NCBI GenBank assembly: GCA_012270555.1
Contig: JAAXIC010000033.1
Coordinates: 1 to 64,000, forward strand
From: Chloroflexota bacterium
GTDB taxonomy: Bacteria > Chloroflexota > UBA11872 > VXOZ01
DNA length: 64,000 nucleotides
Direction: 5' to 3'
Position 1 is the stretch's first letter, and the number at the start of each line of letters is the position of its first letter. The notes beneath the pieces are model-generated. The model saw only the letters and a program-made list of their open reading frames with translations, was not told the DNA's origin and made no database searches. Below, piece after piece: positions 8,413 to 17,070 of the stretch. A program made the translations under genes and the position numbers.

Positions 8413-9348
8413 CTATGTCGAGCACGTCCGACCAAAAGCGTTCAAGAAGAAACCGGCAACGCGCTCCACGTATGCGTCTTTGAGTTTCTCGTAGGCGCGG
8501 CCATGTCCCGCATCGGGAATGATCCAGAGTTCTTTGGGACCGTCGGCGGCCACGTACAGTTGATAGGCGTCCTGCACGTAGACGACATCATCCTCCGTAC
8601 CGTGAATTATGAGAAGTGGGCACGGCGCGGTGTGCTTGATGCGGTCTATCGGGCGCACTCTGCCAAGCACGTGAGCCAGCTTCTCACCAACAAACCGGCT
8701 TGAGAACCAAACCGTGGGCGTGCGAAAAATCGAGGGAGGCAGCCCGGCAATTCTGCGAAAGCCGTGGTCTATTGCGCCCCGAAGCGTGGCAAACGCGCTG
8801 TCAGTCACTATAGCGCGGACACCCATGCCGTCCTCAAGCGTAAGGAGCGCCGTCGCGCCGCCCATGGAGACGCCGTACACGCCGATGCGGTCCGGATCCA
8901 CGTCGCCGCGCGACCGGAGATACTGGAGCGCGCCAATGACATCCCGCCGCTCCCGTAGCCCCAATGTCGTCACCTCGCCTTCGCTCGCCCCATGACCGCG
9001 AAAATCAAACAAAAGGCACTGCAAGCCGTGCGCCAAAAGGTCGTAGGCGAGATGCACCAGTCCAAAGTGGTTCACGCCAAAGCCATGCAGCAGCAGCACT
9101 GTGCCTTGCGGCCGCGGATGCGCCAGAAACCAGGCAGCCAGCCGCGTGCCGTCAGCAGCGGGAAAAGCCAGCGGCTCCAGCGCCGGTGTCTCGGCGGGGA
9201 GTTCATCCAGCCGCCAGGTGCGGTCCGGGTGCACAAGGGTGTGCCCCGTCCGGGCAGAAATCACCAGCACCACCCCGACCGCGCCCAGGGCGCACAGGGC
9301 AGTGAACACGACTATCTGCACGTAGAAACCGGCGAGCGCTTGGAACAC
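8413..9348 (-). CDS. Membrane-anchored alpha/beta hydrolase
   Basis: This 311-residue serine hydrolase has one N-terminal transmembrane segment (about 10-31) followed by an alpha/beta hydrolase core. The oxyanion segment is LLLHGFG (86-91). The nucleophile is S161 in GVSMGG, the acid is D253 or D254 in GTEDDVV, and the base is H282 in DAGHGRAYE. The layout resembles the BEM46/YqkD-type hydrolases of the cell envelope. The substrate is unknown. It converges with the aldo/keto reductase. Confidence 0.85.
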   Translation of the reverse strand: MFQALAGFYVQIVVFTALCALGAVGVVLVISARTGHTLVHPDRTWRLDELPAETPALEPLAFPAADGTRLAAWFLAHPRPQGTVLLLHGFGVNHFGLVHLAYDLLAHGLQCLLFDFRGHGASEGEVTTLGLRERRDVIGALQYLRSRGDVDPDRIGVYGVSMGGATALLTLEDGMGVRAIVTDSAFATLRGAIDHGFRRIAGLPPSIFRTPTVWFSSRFVGEKLAHVLGRVRPIDRIKHTAPCPLLIIHGTEDDVVYVQDAYQLYVAADGPKELWIIPDAGHGRAYEKLKDAYVERVAGFFLNAFGRTCST

Positions 9349-9702
9349 GCTTTTCCACTTTCTCCACGACCACGCGTTTCATTAATCGTAGCAGTGTCAC
9401 TGTGCGGTCGCTTGAAGTCGACTGCACCGCACTATCGGCACTGCGCCGGTCGAAGATAAAACGGTAGCAGCATGGTTCAAGTGCCATGTGACGGCCCAAT
9501 GTGCCCGCAGACCGTCAACCTGGAGTTTTCGCATCACCTTTCCAAATGGAGTTGCACCGAGAGATTTGATGACTTTCCCCTTCTCATGCGAAGTGCAAAC
9601 GTGGGTGCTCTTCTCGCACCGAATGCTCAGCTTAAGTCACAATAGCAGTTGGCTATTCGCCCTTCAGGTCAACAGGCATTGCAAGAAATGGATTGATCCG
9701 GC
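9349..9702. other. Divergent intergenic region without recognised features
   Basis: The 354 bases between the hydrolase and comEC carry no member of the repeat families and no convincing small gene. Promoters for both flanking genes must lie here, but I see no clear -10/-35 pair. Confidence 0.4.
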
Positions 9703-11895
9703 GTGACTCGCATCCTCGGGCCGGCGTTTCTCGTCGGCATCGTGCTGGGGACCCTCTTGCCGCCGTTTCCGCTGGTGGTTCTTGGTCTCCTGCTGGTGAG
9801 CGGTCTTGGATTGGCGGCGATGGGCACGCGTCCAGTGGCGCTGGGCGCACTGCTTCTCATTGCCGCCGCGTTGGGCATGCTCCGCTACCACACTACCGCG
9901 GCCGCCTCCGCCACCAATCCTTTGGAGCCGTACCTTGCTCAATCGGTCACGCTGCGCGGCTGGGTAGCATCGGAGCCGGTACGCTCCGAGCGCAGCACAC
10001 GGGTGAAGTTTCGCGCCGAGGCCATCTTCACCGACGACGCCTGGCGGCCCATCTCCGGTCAAGCGTGGGTAACGCTGCCGCCCAGGTTCCCGGCACAGTA
10101 TGGCATGGTGTGGGAACTCAGCGGACGCTTGGAGGCGGTGGAAAGCGTGAACAGCCGTTCCTACCAGCGCTACCTGGAGCGATTGGGCGCTCAAGCGCTG
10201 CTGGCCTTCCCCCAAGTAGAGTTTCTGCCAGGCGAACGCGGCATGCCGTTCTTGCGCGCGCTCTACGGAGTCAAGGAGAGGCTCCTCGCCACCATGGAAA
10301 CCATCCTGCCGCGGCCCCACGCCCCGTTGCTGCAAGGGATCCTGCTCGGCGCGCGGGCCGGCATTCCCGCCACGCTGCGCCAAGCCTTTGATCTTTCCGG
10401 CACCACACACCTCATCGCCATCTCCGGCTTCAACATGACCATTGTCGCCATTATGCTGGAGAGCGTCACGCGCCGCTTGTTCGGTAGGCGCTCCCTCTGG
10501 CTGAGCATGGGCGGTGTCGCGCTGTACACGATTCTCGTTGGCGCAAACCCAGCGGTGGTGCGCGCAGCCGTCATGGCAATACTGCTGCTCTTCGCTGCCA
10601 CACTTGGCAGAGACCGCGATCCCTGGTCGGCGCTCTCCTTGGCAGCGGTGGCCATGACGGCCTGGGATCCCAACATCCTCTGGGACGTAGGCTTCCAGCT
10701 CTCGGTAGCTGCAACGGCCGGACTGCTCGTGCTCTCGGACCCTCTGTATGGCCGGCTGCGCTGGTTGCCGTACCCTTTGCCGGCCATCATCGCGCCGACG
10801 CTCGCCGCACAGCTTTTCGTCCTCCCCTTGCTGCTTTTCGTATTCGGTCGCGTTTCGCCGTTCTTTCTCATCAGCAACGTGCTGGCCATTCCGCTCATCC
10901 CCTGGATCATGTTGAGCGGCGCGGTAGCAATGGCGGCAGGCCTCGTCCACACCGCTAGCGGTCAGGTCTTGGCGTGGAGCGCCTACCTGCCTTTGGAAGC
11001 CTTCATTCGCATCGCCACGGAAGTGAGCCGCTGGCCGTCGCTCACCGTTACCGCAGGGGCACTGTTACCGGCCGTGCTGGCGGTGGTCCTTACCGTGCTC
11101 GTTGTCGCTTGGACGCGCCGCAGAATTCCAGGGCCGAAACCGAGTTACCGCTTTGACGAAACCCCTCTCTCCTGGATGACGATTTTCAGCCTTGGTATGG
11201 TTGGGAGCATCGTCTTTGTCCTATGGGGAAGCCTTACGGCTGACTTCAACCGCCAACCCAGCGTGACGCTGCTCGAACGTTCACTGGGCAGCACCGTTCT
11301 GATCGAGACGGCCAATCGCCGCCCTCTGCTCATCGGCTTTCGTGAGCCGCCCAGCCGCTATGACCTCGATCGTTTGCTGCCCATCTGGCAGCGCAACAAT
11401 ACGCTCTGGATCGGGGGCAGCGAAACGCTGTTGCCCCGCGCATACACTGGGAACACGCTCCAGCACGACGGGGACGCCTGGGTATTTGGAGCGCGCGCGG
11501 CGAATGAACGCCTATCTAGCGGCGACCGGTATCGCATTGCACTCGGCTCCGCTGCCGCTCTGAGCATTCAGGCTGAAAGCACGCCGGAGTTTATACTCGC
11601 CAGGTTTGGCAGCCAGCAACTTGCTATCATACAGGCAAACGCTACCGTAGCTCGTGCGCAGCCGGTCGCGGTGCTCATCGTGCAAGGGGCCATCACACCC
11701 GCGCGGCTGGCGCACTTCATAGCGATATTGCAGCCGCGGCTGCTCGTGTTGGATGAACCGTGGCTGGACGAAAACGATGCCCGGTGGAGAGCGCAGGGCG
11801 TGAAGGTAGTGCGCCCTCCTGCTCGCGGCTACGTGACACTGCGGTGGAACGGCCACGCCTGGCAGGTAGAACCATCTGAAAGGGAAGAACGATGA
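9703..11895 (+). CDS. comEC: ComEC/Rec2-family DNA uptake channel with degenerate C-terminal domain
   Basis: This 730-residue membrane protein has an N-terminal hydrophobic pair, an OB-like region (about 75-170), then the competence domain with the HLIAISGFNMTIVA signature near residue 235 and many transmembrane segments to about 470. Such proteins carry single-stranded DNA across the inner membrane during transformation. The C-terminal 230 residues align in layout with the usual metallo-beta-lactamase-like domain, but its GQGD and HxHxDH motifs are missing. The start is GTG at 9703. The stop overlaps proC by 4 bases (ATGA). Confidence 0.88.
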   Translation: MTRILGPAFLVGIVLGTLLPPFPLVVLGLLLVSGLGLAAMGTRPVALGALLLIAAALGMLRYHTTAAASATNPLEPYLAQSVTLRGWVASEPVRSERSTRVKFRAEAIFTDDAWRPISGQAWVTLPPRFPAQYGMVWELSGRLEAVESVNSRSYQRYLERLGAQALLAFPQVEFLPGERGMPFLRALYGVKERLLATMETILPRPHAPLLQGILLGARAGIPATLRQAFDLSGTTHLIAISGFNMTIVAIMLESVTRRLFGRRSLWLSMGGVALYTILVGANPAVVRAAVMAILLLFAATLGRDRDPWSALSLAAVAMTAWDPNILWDVGFQLSVAATAGLLVLSDPLYGRLRWLPYPLPAIIAPTLAAQLFVLPLLLFVFGRVSPFFLISNVLAIPLIPWIMLSGAVAMAAGLVHTASGQVLAWSAYLPLEAFIRIATEVSRWPSLTVTAGALLPAVLAVVLTVLVVAWTRRRIPGPKPSYRFDETPLSWMTIFSLGMVGSIVFVLWGSLTADFNRQPSVTLLERSLGSTVLIETANRRPLLIGFREPPSRYDLDRLLPIWQRNNTLWIGGSETLLPRAYTGNTLQHDGDAWVFGARAANERLSSGDRYRIALGSAAALSIQAESTPEFILARFGSQQLAIIQANATVARAQPVAVLIVQGAITPARLAHFIAILQPRLLVLDEPWLDENDARWRAQGVKVVRPPARGYVTLRWNGHAWQVEPSEREER

Positions 11896-12716
11896 TCCGA
11901 AAGCTGGCAGTCGTCGGCGGCGGCGCCATGGGCGAGGCGCTCTTGGCCGCGGCAATCGCGCAAGACGTGTGCAACGCCAAAGCGATCACGGTCGGTGAGC
12001 CGGTGGCGAGCCGCCGCGCACATCTTCGTGAGACGCATGGCGTTGGCGTGGACGTAGACAATGAAAAGGTAGTCGCGGACGCCGATGTTGCCATCCTCGC
12101 CGTCAAGCCCCAGCAGGTGCAGGAAGCGCTGCCGCCGCTGCAAGCGGCTTTGTCTCAAGACGCGCTCGTGATTTCCATCATGGCCGGCGTTCCCCTCAGT
12201 ACCATCGGTTCACTACTCAATCACAGGCGACTGGTACGCGCGATGCCGAGCATTTTGGCAACCATCGGTGAAGCCGCCACGGTGTGGACGGCAAGCGCAG
12301 AAACAACCGCCGAGCAAAGGGCACAGGCACAGGCGCTCTTCCAAGCGGCGGGCTTGGAGCTTGCGGTGCCGGACGAGCACTATCTGGACATGGCGACCGC
12401 CGTGAACGGCAGCGGCCCGGGGTTCGTCTTCCTGCTGCTGGAAGCCCTCATAGACGGCGCGGTGCGGGTCGGACTGCCCAGAGATACGGCAGCCGCGCTC
12501 ATCATACAAACGGTAAAGGGCTCGGCTCTCATGGCCCAGAACCAGGAGCAGCATCTGGCCGAACTACGCAATCTCGTCACCTCGCCCGGCGGCACTACGG
12601 CTGAGGGGCTGCAGGCGTTGGAACAAGGCGGCGTACGCGCGGCGTTGCAAGACGCGGTCATGGCGGCGTATCGCCGTTCGCAGGAACTCGCCGCACCGGA
12701 AACTGATGGGCATTGA
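11892..12716 (+). CDS. proC: Pyrroline-5-carboxylate reductase
   Basis: It performs the last step of proline synthesis, NAD(P)H-dependent reduction of P5C. It has the N-terminal GGGAMGEAL nucleotide motif and AVKPQQV, and the C-terminal signatures SGPGFVFLLLEAL and SPGGTTAEGL. The 274-residue length is normal. Its ATG overlaps the comEC stop (ATGA), so the two genes are translationally coupled. Confidence 0.96.
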   Translation: MIRKLAVVGGGAMGEALLAAAIAQDVCNAKAITVGEPVASRRAHLRETHGVGVDVDNEKVVADADVAILAVKPQQVQEALPPLQAALSQDALVISIMAGVPLSTIGSLLNHRRLVRAMPSILATIGEAATVWTASAETTAEQRAQAQALFQAAGLELAVPDEHYLDMATAVNGSGPGFVFLLLEALIDGAVRVGLPRDTAAALIIQTVKGSALMAQNQEQHLAELRNLVTSPGGTTAEGLQALEQGGVRAALQDAVMAAYRRSQELAAPETDGH

Positions 12717-13070
12717 GCGGGCAGCAGCGACCCTCTACAGGTCTCGGCTACTGTACGACCCGGAGCAAGAACCGGCGGCAGTCTGACCAACCGTTTGCCC
12801 TTCAACAAGGGCTTCTTGAAGCCCAGGCTTCGCGCAGCACTCAGCACGAACGGTCTTAATACAAGCCCTTACGGAGATATATGATGCGCAGCCCAGGCCA
12901 CTAGGCGAGAAGACTCCCTCTCCCCAGGGAGAGGGCTGGGGTGAGGGGAAAGCGGCGCCAATCAATCCCAATGCCAACTGTTCGGCAGAGTCACACTACG
13001 GCCTCTTATGGGAGATTCCCATGCAAGAAAAAAAGCGGTCCGCAGGCCAACCCCTGTCATGGCTGCACGC
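12717..13070. other. Convergent intergenic region with a long family A element
   Basis: The 354 bases between proC and the convergent esterase hold no gene. Most of the second half is the family A element listed separately. Confidence 0.5.
12880..13020 (+). repeat. Family A repeat with conserved flank, copy 2
   Basis: The palindrome core is CCCTCTCCCC (12916-12925) against AGGGAGAGGG (12926-12935), then GGGGTGAGGGG (12938-12948). Downstream, AATGCCAACTGTTCGGCAGA (12970-12989) is nearly repeated at 57.67 kb. The element is therefore longer than its hairpin. Confidence 0.75.
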
Positions 13071-14114
13071 CTACAGCCAGCGCCGCAGCCAGTCAACCGC
13101 CACTGTGCCGTGCCACTGATGCTCGCCTTCGAAAACGTCCAACGCGAGCCGCTCCGGCTCTCCGAGCATCGTGTAGACCTGCGCCAGCTTGTCGTACGCG
13201 TCGTGCACGCCGGGAAGCGGAAAAATCGGGTCTTCCGTCCCGGCCTCGATGAGCAGGGGTCGCGGCGCGATGAGGGCGCCGATGTCGGCCATCTCTGCGT
13301 GCTGGAGAATGCCGGGGACGTAGTTATCCTCGCAATGGCGCATCGCCATGATCGACCATTGCCACGTGCAAAAGTAGCCGCTGATGACCGCCGCCGTGAT
13401 CCGTGGGTCCATTGCCGTGGCAAACGTCGTCACGGTTCCGCCGCCGGAGAGACCCACACACGCCAGCGTATCGGTCTGCGCGAGACCCGTCTGTTGGGCA
13501 TAGTCAATGATGCGCATCACGTCCCACACGCGCATGCCGACCATCGTGCGGCCCAGCATCATCGCATTCATGCTCGCCTGGCGGCACGAGGACTGGCCCG
13601 GCGCTTGCGCAACGTCCTCCATCTCGCGGCGCTCGCCAAACGCGCGCTGCTCCGGCGCAAGCACGAGAAAGCCCTGCCGCGCAAGCTGCCGGCCGTAGTC
13701 GTGGTTGCAGCGGCGCATGTGTTCCGCTATTTGCTCGCTTTGGGGCTCGCCAATGACCTCCTGCACCCCGGAGCCGTGGCCGTGCAACGCAATCACCGTG
13801 GGATAGGGCGCCTGCCCGCTTTCCGGTGTGAGGATGTATACAGGCAGCCGGACGCCGGGCTCGCTGGTGATTTCGACCTTCTGCTGGACGTAACCATCCT
13901 TTTGCGCGGTCGCCAGCACCTGCGGTTCGAGATCTCCACGCGGCGCGCTAAAGCCGCCCAAGAGGCTGGCTACTTTGGCGCGGAGCGCCGCTTGCCACTG
14001 TGCGAAACCGGCCTGCCCCATCGCCTCGTAGTCGTAGGTGGGTACTGTCTGCGCATACACCTGACGCACGTGGGTCAAGGGAGCGTACTCCGCCGGTGTG
14101 CTTGGACTTACCAT
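13071..14114 (-). CDS. Acetyl-xylan-esterase / dienelactone-hydrolase-like alpha/beta hydrolase
   Basis: This 347-residue protein has an N-terminal helical region, then an alpha/beta hydrolase core with IALHGHGSG (oxyanion region, 108-116). The nucleophile is S223 in GLSGGG, the acid is D295 in GTEDPIF and the base is H332 in EGEHQW. The pattern fits the Abhydrolase_7/acetyl xylan esterase branch. There is no signal peptide, so it is probably cytoplasmic. It is a lone gene, convergent with proC and divergent from grpE. The substrate is unknown. Confidence 0.75.
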   Translation of the reverse strand: MVSPSTPAEYAPLTHVRQVYAQTVPTYDYEAMGQAGFAQWQAALRAKVASLLGGFSAPRGDLEPQVLATAQKDGYVQQKVEITSEPGVRLPVYILTPESGQAPYPTVIALHGHGSGVQEVIGEPQSEQIAEHMRRCNHDYGRQLARQGFLVLAPEQRAFGERREMEDVAQAPGQSSCRQASMNAMMLGRTMVGMRVWDVMRIIDYAQQTGLAQTDTLACVGLSGGGTVTTFATAMDPRITAAVISGYFCTWQWSIMAMRHCEDNYVPGILQHAEMADIGALIAPRPLLIEAGTEDPIFPLPGVHDAYDKLAQVYTMLGEPERLALDVFEGEHQWHGTVAVDWLRRWL

Positions 14115-14304
14115 GTCATTGCCTCCAAATAAGCGCTGTTCGTTACAACCTCGGCAAACCTTGGTCTACTTTCAAGGGTCCTCTTCTCTCACACGCTGTA
14201 ACAGCACGGTTTCTCTTCGCGAAGCAATATTGAGTATACTAGGAACAAGGCGAACTGTTGCCCAACACTGCGTATGATGTTCTCATTCCTTCAGGATAGG
14301 CTTG

Positions 14305-15048
14305 ATGGCACGCAAGAAAGCAAAAAACAGCAAGAAGAAATCAGCCGAGGAAGCTTCCGCTGCCGCTTCTCAAAGTGGAGATCCGGAGAGCGGGGCGGCA
14401 ACTGAGACCGGTGATGAAAGCGACGGCGACTCGGACTCAGGCCCCAGTGCCGATGACATGATCGAAGAACTGCGGTCCGAGGTCGCGGCTGCCGAAGAAG
14501 CGCTAGCGGCGAAAGATGAAGATCTCCAGCAAGTCCGGGAAGCATTGGCCCGTGCCCGCGCCGACTTTGCCAACTTTCGCCGGCGCACACAGCAGGAACA
14601 GGAAGAGCAGGCAAAGTTCGGCACAGCGCTCCTGGTGGCGGAGTTTCTCCCCATCCTCGACAATTTCGAACGCGCACTGGACACCATTCCCCGCGAGCTC
14701 CGCTTCTTCTCGTGGTTGCAGGGTGTCGACCTGGTCCACCAGATGGCGCGCAACGTGCTGGAGAAACGCGGACTGGAGCCGATCGATACGCAAGACAAGC
14801 CCTTCGATCCCAACTATCATGAGGCGGTGCTCCGCGAGGGTGAGGACGACGGCAGCGACGTCGTCGTGCTCGAAGAACTGCAAAAGGGCTATGTCATGTA
14901 TGACCGGGTATTGCGTCCCAGCTTGGTCAAAGTAGGCCCGCCGCAGAGTGAAGATGCTGCGGCAGATGCAGAGAGCGACGAAGCGGATGCGACGGAATCA
15001 AGCGCAGATTCCACAGCGCCGCCGCATGCCGATACTGAGCAAGCATAG
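14305..15048 (+). CDS. grpE: Nucleotide exchange factor GrpE
   Basis: GrpE releases ADP from DnaK. The 247-residue protein has a lysine-rich then acidic, disordered N-terminus (about 1-50), a long coiled-coil (about 50-105, EELRSEVAAAEEALAAK), and the C-terminal beta domain with FDPNYHEAV and VLRPSLVKVG. A second acidic tail follows, making it longer than usual. ATG at 14305 is preferred to TTG at 14302 because of AGGA at 14293-14296. The gene lies 25 bases before dnaJ. No CIRCE operator is visible upstream. dnaK is not in the window. Confidence 0.95.
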   Translation: MARKKAKNSKKKSAEEASAAASQSGDPESGAATETGDESDGDSDSGPSADDMIEELRSEVAAAEEALAAKDEDLQQVREALARARADFANFRRRTQQEQEEQAKFGTALLVAEFLPILDNFERALDTIPRELRFFSWLQGVDLVHQMARNVLEKRGLEPIDTQDKPFDPNYHEAVLREGEDDGSDVVVLEELQKGYVMYDRVLRPSLVKVGPPQSEDAAADAESDEADATESSADSTAPPHADTEQA

Positions 15049-15073
15049 GCCCGCATTGGTGAAATAAGAACGA

Positions 15074-16195
15074 ATGAGCACAAAAGCTGACTACTACGAA
15101 ACCCTCGGCGTTGGCCGCAACGCTTCTGAGGCCGAGATCAAACAGGCCTTTCGCAAACTTGCCCGGCAGTATCATCCCGACGTGAACAAGGATCCGAATG
15201 CCGAGGCGCGCTTCAAGGAAATCAACGAAGCCTACGAGACGTTGCGCGATCCCCAGAAGCGGCGCGCCTACGACCTCTTCGGTCACAGCAACGGGCGTTC
15301 CGGCGGCATTCCGCGCGGCGTTGACCCCGCGGACATGGGCGGTATCGGCGATATCTTCGAGGCGTTCTTTGGCGTTGGCGCGCGGCCTTCAGCGCGCTCC
15401 GGCCCGGAGACCGGCGCCGACTTGCGTATGGACTTGCCCCTGGACTTTGCGGAGGCTGTCTTTGGCGCGGAAAAAGACATCGAAGTCTCTCGCTTGGAAT
15501 CCTGCCCGGACTGCTCCGGCAGTGGCGCGGAACCGGGCAGCAAGATCGGTACCTGCCCGGCCTGCAAAGGGCAAGGCCAAGTGCGGCGGATGCAGTCGAA
15601 CTTCTTTGGGCAGTTCACTACCGTCACCACCTGCTCGCGCTGCGGCGGCGAGGGCAGAGTCCCGACCGTGCGCTGCGGCACCTGCACGGGCAGCGGGCGT
15701 ACCAAGCAAGACCGCACGATTACTGTCAAGGTGCCGGCCGGCGTGGATACGGGACTGCGCATCCGCTTGGGCGGCCAGGGCGAAGCCGGCCCCAGAAGCG
15801 GCCCGCGCGGCGACCTCTATGTCTTCGTCACGGTGCGCCCGGATGAGCGCTTCGAGCGCGAAGACGACGACATTCACGTTGACTACCGCGTGAACTTCGC
15901 CCAAGCCGCGCTCGGCGACACGGTTGTTATCCCCACGCTGGAAGGCAATGAGAGTCTGGACATTCCCGCAGGAACGCAATCAGGCTCGGTATTCACGTTG
16001 CGCAGGCGCGGCGTACCGCACCTGAACGGCGGCGGCCGGGGCGACCAGCACGTGCACGTGCACGTGGAAGTCCCGAAGCGGCTCTCTACCCATCAAAAAG
16101 AACTGCTCAACGAACTTGCCAAGTCATTTGGCGGCGCGACAAACCCACAGGATGACAAGGGCTTCTTCGACAAGATGAAGGATGCGCTGGGGTGA
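15074..16195 (+). CDS. dnaJ: Chaperone DnaJ (class I Hsp40)
   Basis: DnaJ delivers substrates to DnaK and stimulates its ATPase. The J-domain has HPD at 34-36, then a G/F region. All four zinc-finger repeats are intact (CPDCSGSG, CPACKGQG, CSRCGGEG, CGTCTGSG), followed by the two beta-barrel substrate domains. The 373-residue length is normal. The stop overlaps the following methyltransferase start (GTGA). Confidence 0.96.
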   Translation: MSTKADYYETLGVGRNASEAEIKQAFRKLARQYHPDVNKDPNAEARFKEINEAYETLRDPQKRRAYDLFGHSNGRSGGIPRGVDPADMGGIGDIFEAFFGVGARPSARSGPETGADLRMDLPLDFAEAVFGAEKDIEVSRLESCPDCSGSGAEPGSKIGTCPACKGQGQVRRMQSNFFGQFTTVTTCSRCGGEGRVPTVRCGTCTGSGRTKQDRTITVKVPAGVDTGLRIRLGGQGEAGPRSGPRGDLYVFVTVRPDERFEREDDDIHVDYRVNFAQAALGDTVVIPTLEGNESLDIPAGTQSGSVFTLRRRGVPHLNGGGRGDQHVHVHVEVPKRLSTHQKELLNELAKSFGGATNPQDDKGFFDKMKDALG

Positions 16196-17070
16196 ACCAG
16201 GTCTGGTTCGGCGATAACCTGCCAATCCTCTCTGAGTTTCCGGACGAATCCTTCCCGCTCATCTACATCGATCCACCATTCAACACCGGCAAAAAACGTC
16301 ACTATACGCGTTTGCGCACCGTGGCTGCCGCAAACGGCGACCGTACGGGTTTCCACGGCAAGCGCTACCGTACCACTCATGCCGGCAGCAACACCTACGC
16401 TGATGAGTTCGATGACTTCCTCGCGTTCCTGGAGCCGCGCCTGCGCGAAGCTCACCGCCTGCTCACGCCTGCCGGCACGCTCTACTTCCACATCGACTAT
16501 CGGGAAGTCCACTACTGCAAGGTGCTGCTTGACCGTATCTTTGGCAGAGAATGCTTCCTGAACGAGATCATCTGGGCGTATGACTACGGTGGCCGGACCA
16601 AACGCAAGTGGCCGGCGAAGCACGACAACATCCTTGTTTATGTAAAGGATGCCGATCAGTATTTCTTCAACGCAGACGCTGTTGACCGCGTACCCTACAT
16701 GGCTCCCGGCCTGGTGGGACCGGAGAAGGCCGCCCGCGGCAAGCTGCCAACCGACGTTTGGTGGCATACGATTGTGCCCACCAATAGCAAGGAGCGCACG
16801 GGCTATCCCACGCAGAAGCCGCTCGGCATCCTGCGGCGCATCGTCCAAGCTTCCTCAAGTCCCGGCGATACGGTGCTCGATTTCTTTGCCGGCAGTGGCA
16901 CTACCGGCATGGCCGCCCATGAATGCGGCCGTTCTTTCGTGATCATCGACGACAATCCGCAAGCGATTGCAATTATGCGGCAGCGCTTTGCGGAAATCCC
17001 GAACGTGTCATTTCATGAGCCCGCAAAGCCGGAGAGCGTTGCAGGCGCAACGGGCGGACACCAAGCATGA
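16192..17070 (+). CDS. Orphan beta-class DNA (N4-cytosine or N6-adenine) methyltransferase
   Basis: This 292-residue protein carries catalytic motif IV DPPF at 27-30 near the N-terminus and the AdoMet motif FAGSGTTG near the C-terminus. That order defines beta-class amino-methyltransferases. WAYDYGGRTKRKW and GYPTQKPLGIL are further family landmarks. No restriction endonuclease or specificity gene is adjacent, so it looks like an orphan regulator-type enzyme. GTG at 16192 overlaps the dnaJ stop, and its own stop overlaps prmA (ATGA), so all three genes are probably coupled. The target sequence is unknown. Confidence 0.85.
   Translation: MNQVWFGDNLPILSEFPDESFPLIYIDPPFNTGKKRHYTRLRTVAAANGDRTGFHGKRYRTTHAGSNTYADEFDDFLAFLEPRLREAHRLLTPAGTLYFHIDYREVHYCKVLLDRIFGRECFLNEIIWAYDYGGRTKRKWPAKHDNILVYVKDADQYFFNADAVDRVPYMAPGLVGPEKAARGKLPTDVWWHTIVPTNSKERTGYPTQKPLGILRRIVQASSSPGDTVLDFFAGSGTTGMAAHECGRSFVIIDDNPQAIAIMRQRFAEIPNVSFHEPAKPESVAGATGGHQA

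Noticed and set aside
9664-10950. A 428-codon minus-strand open frame opposite comEC
   Set aside because: It is the antisense shadow of a real GC-rich gene. The product is rich in Arg, Gln and His with no domain, while the plus strand has clear ComEC motifs.
13008-14132. A 374-codon plus-strand open frame opposite the esterase
   Set aside because: The minus strand has an intact hydrolase triad; the plus frame is His/Arg-rich and featureless.
14115-14304. CIRCE operator or clear promoter upstream of grpE
   Set aside because: There is no TTAGCACTC-N9-GAGTGCTAA. TATACT at 14235 has no convincing -35, and a TTCGCGAA palindrome is too short to interpret.
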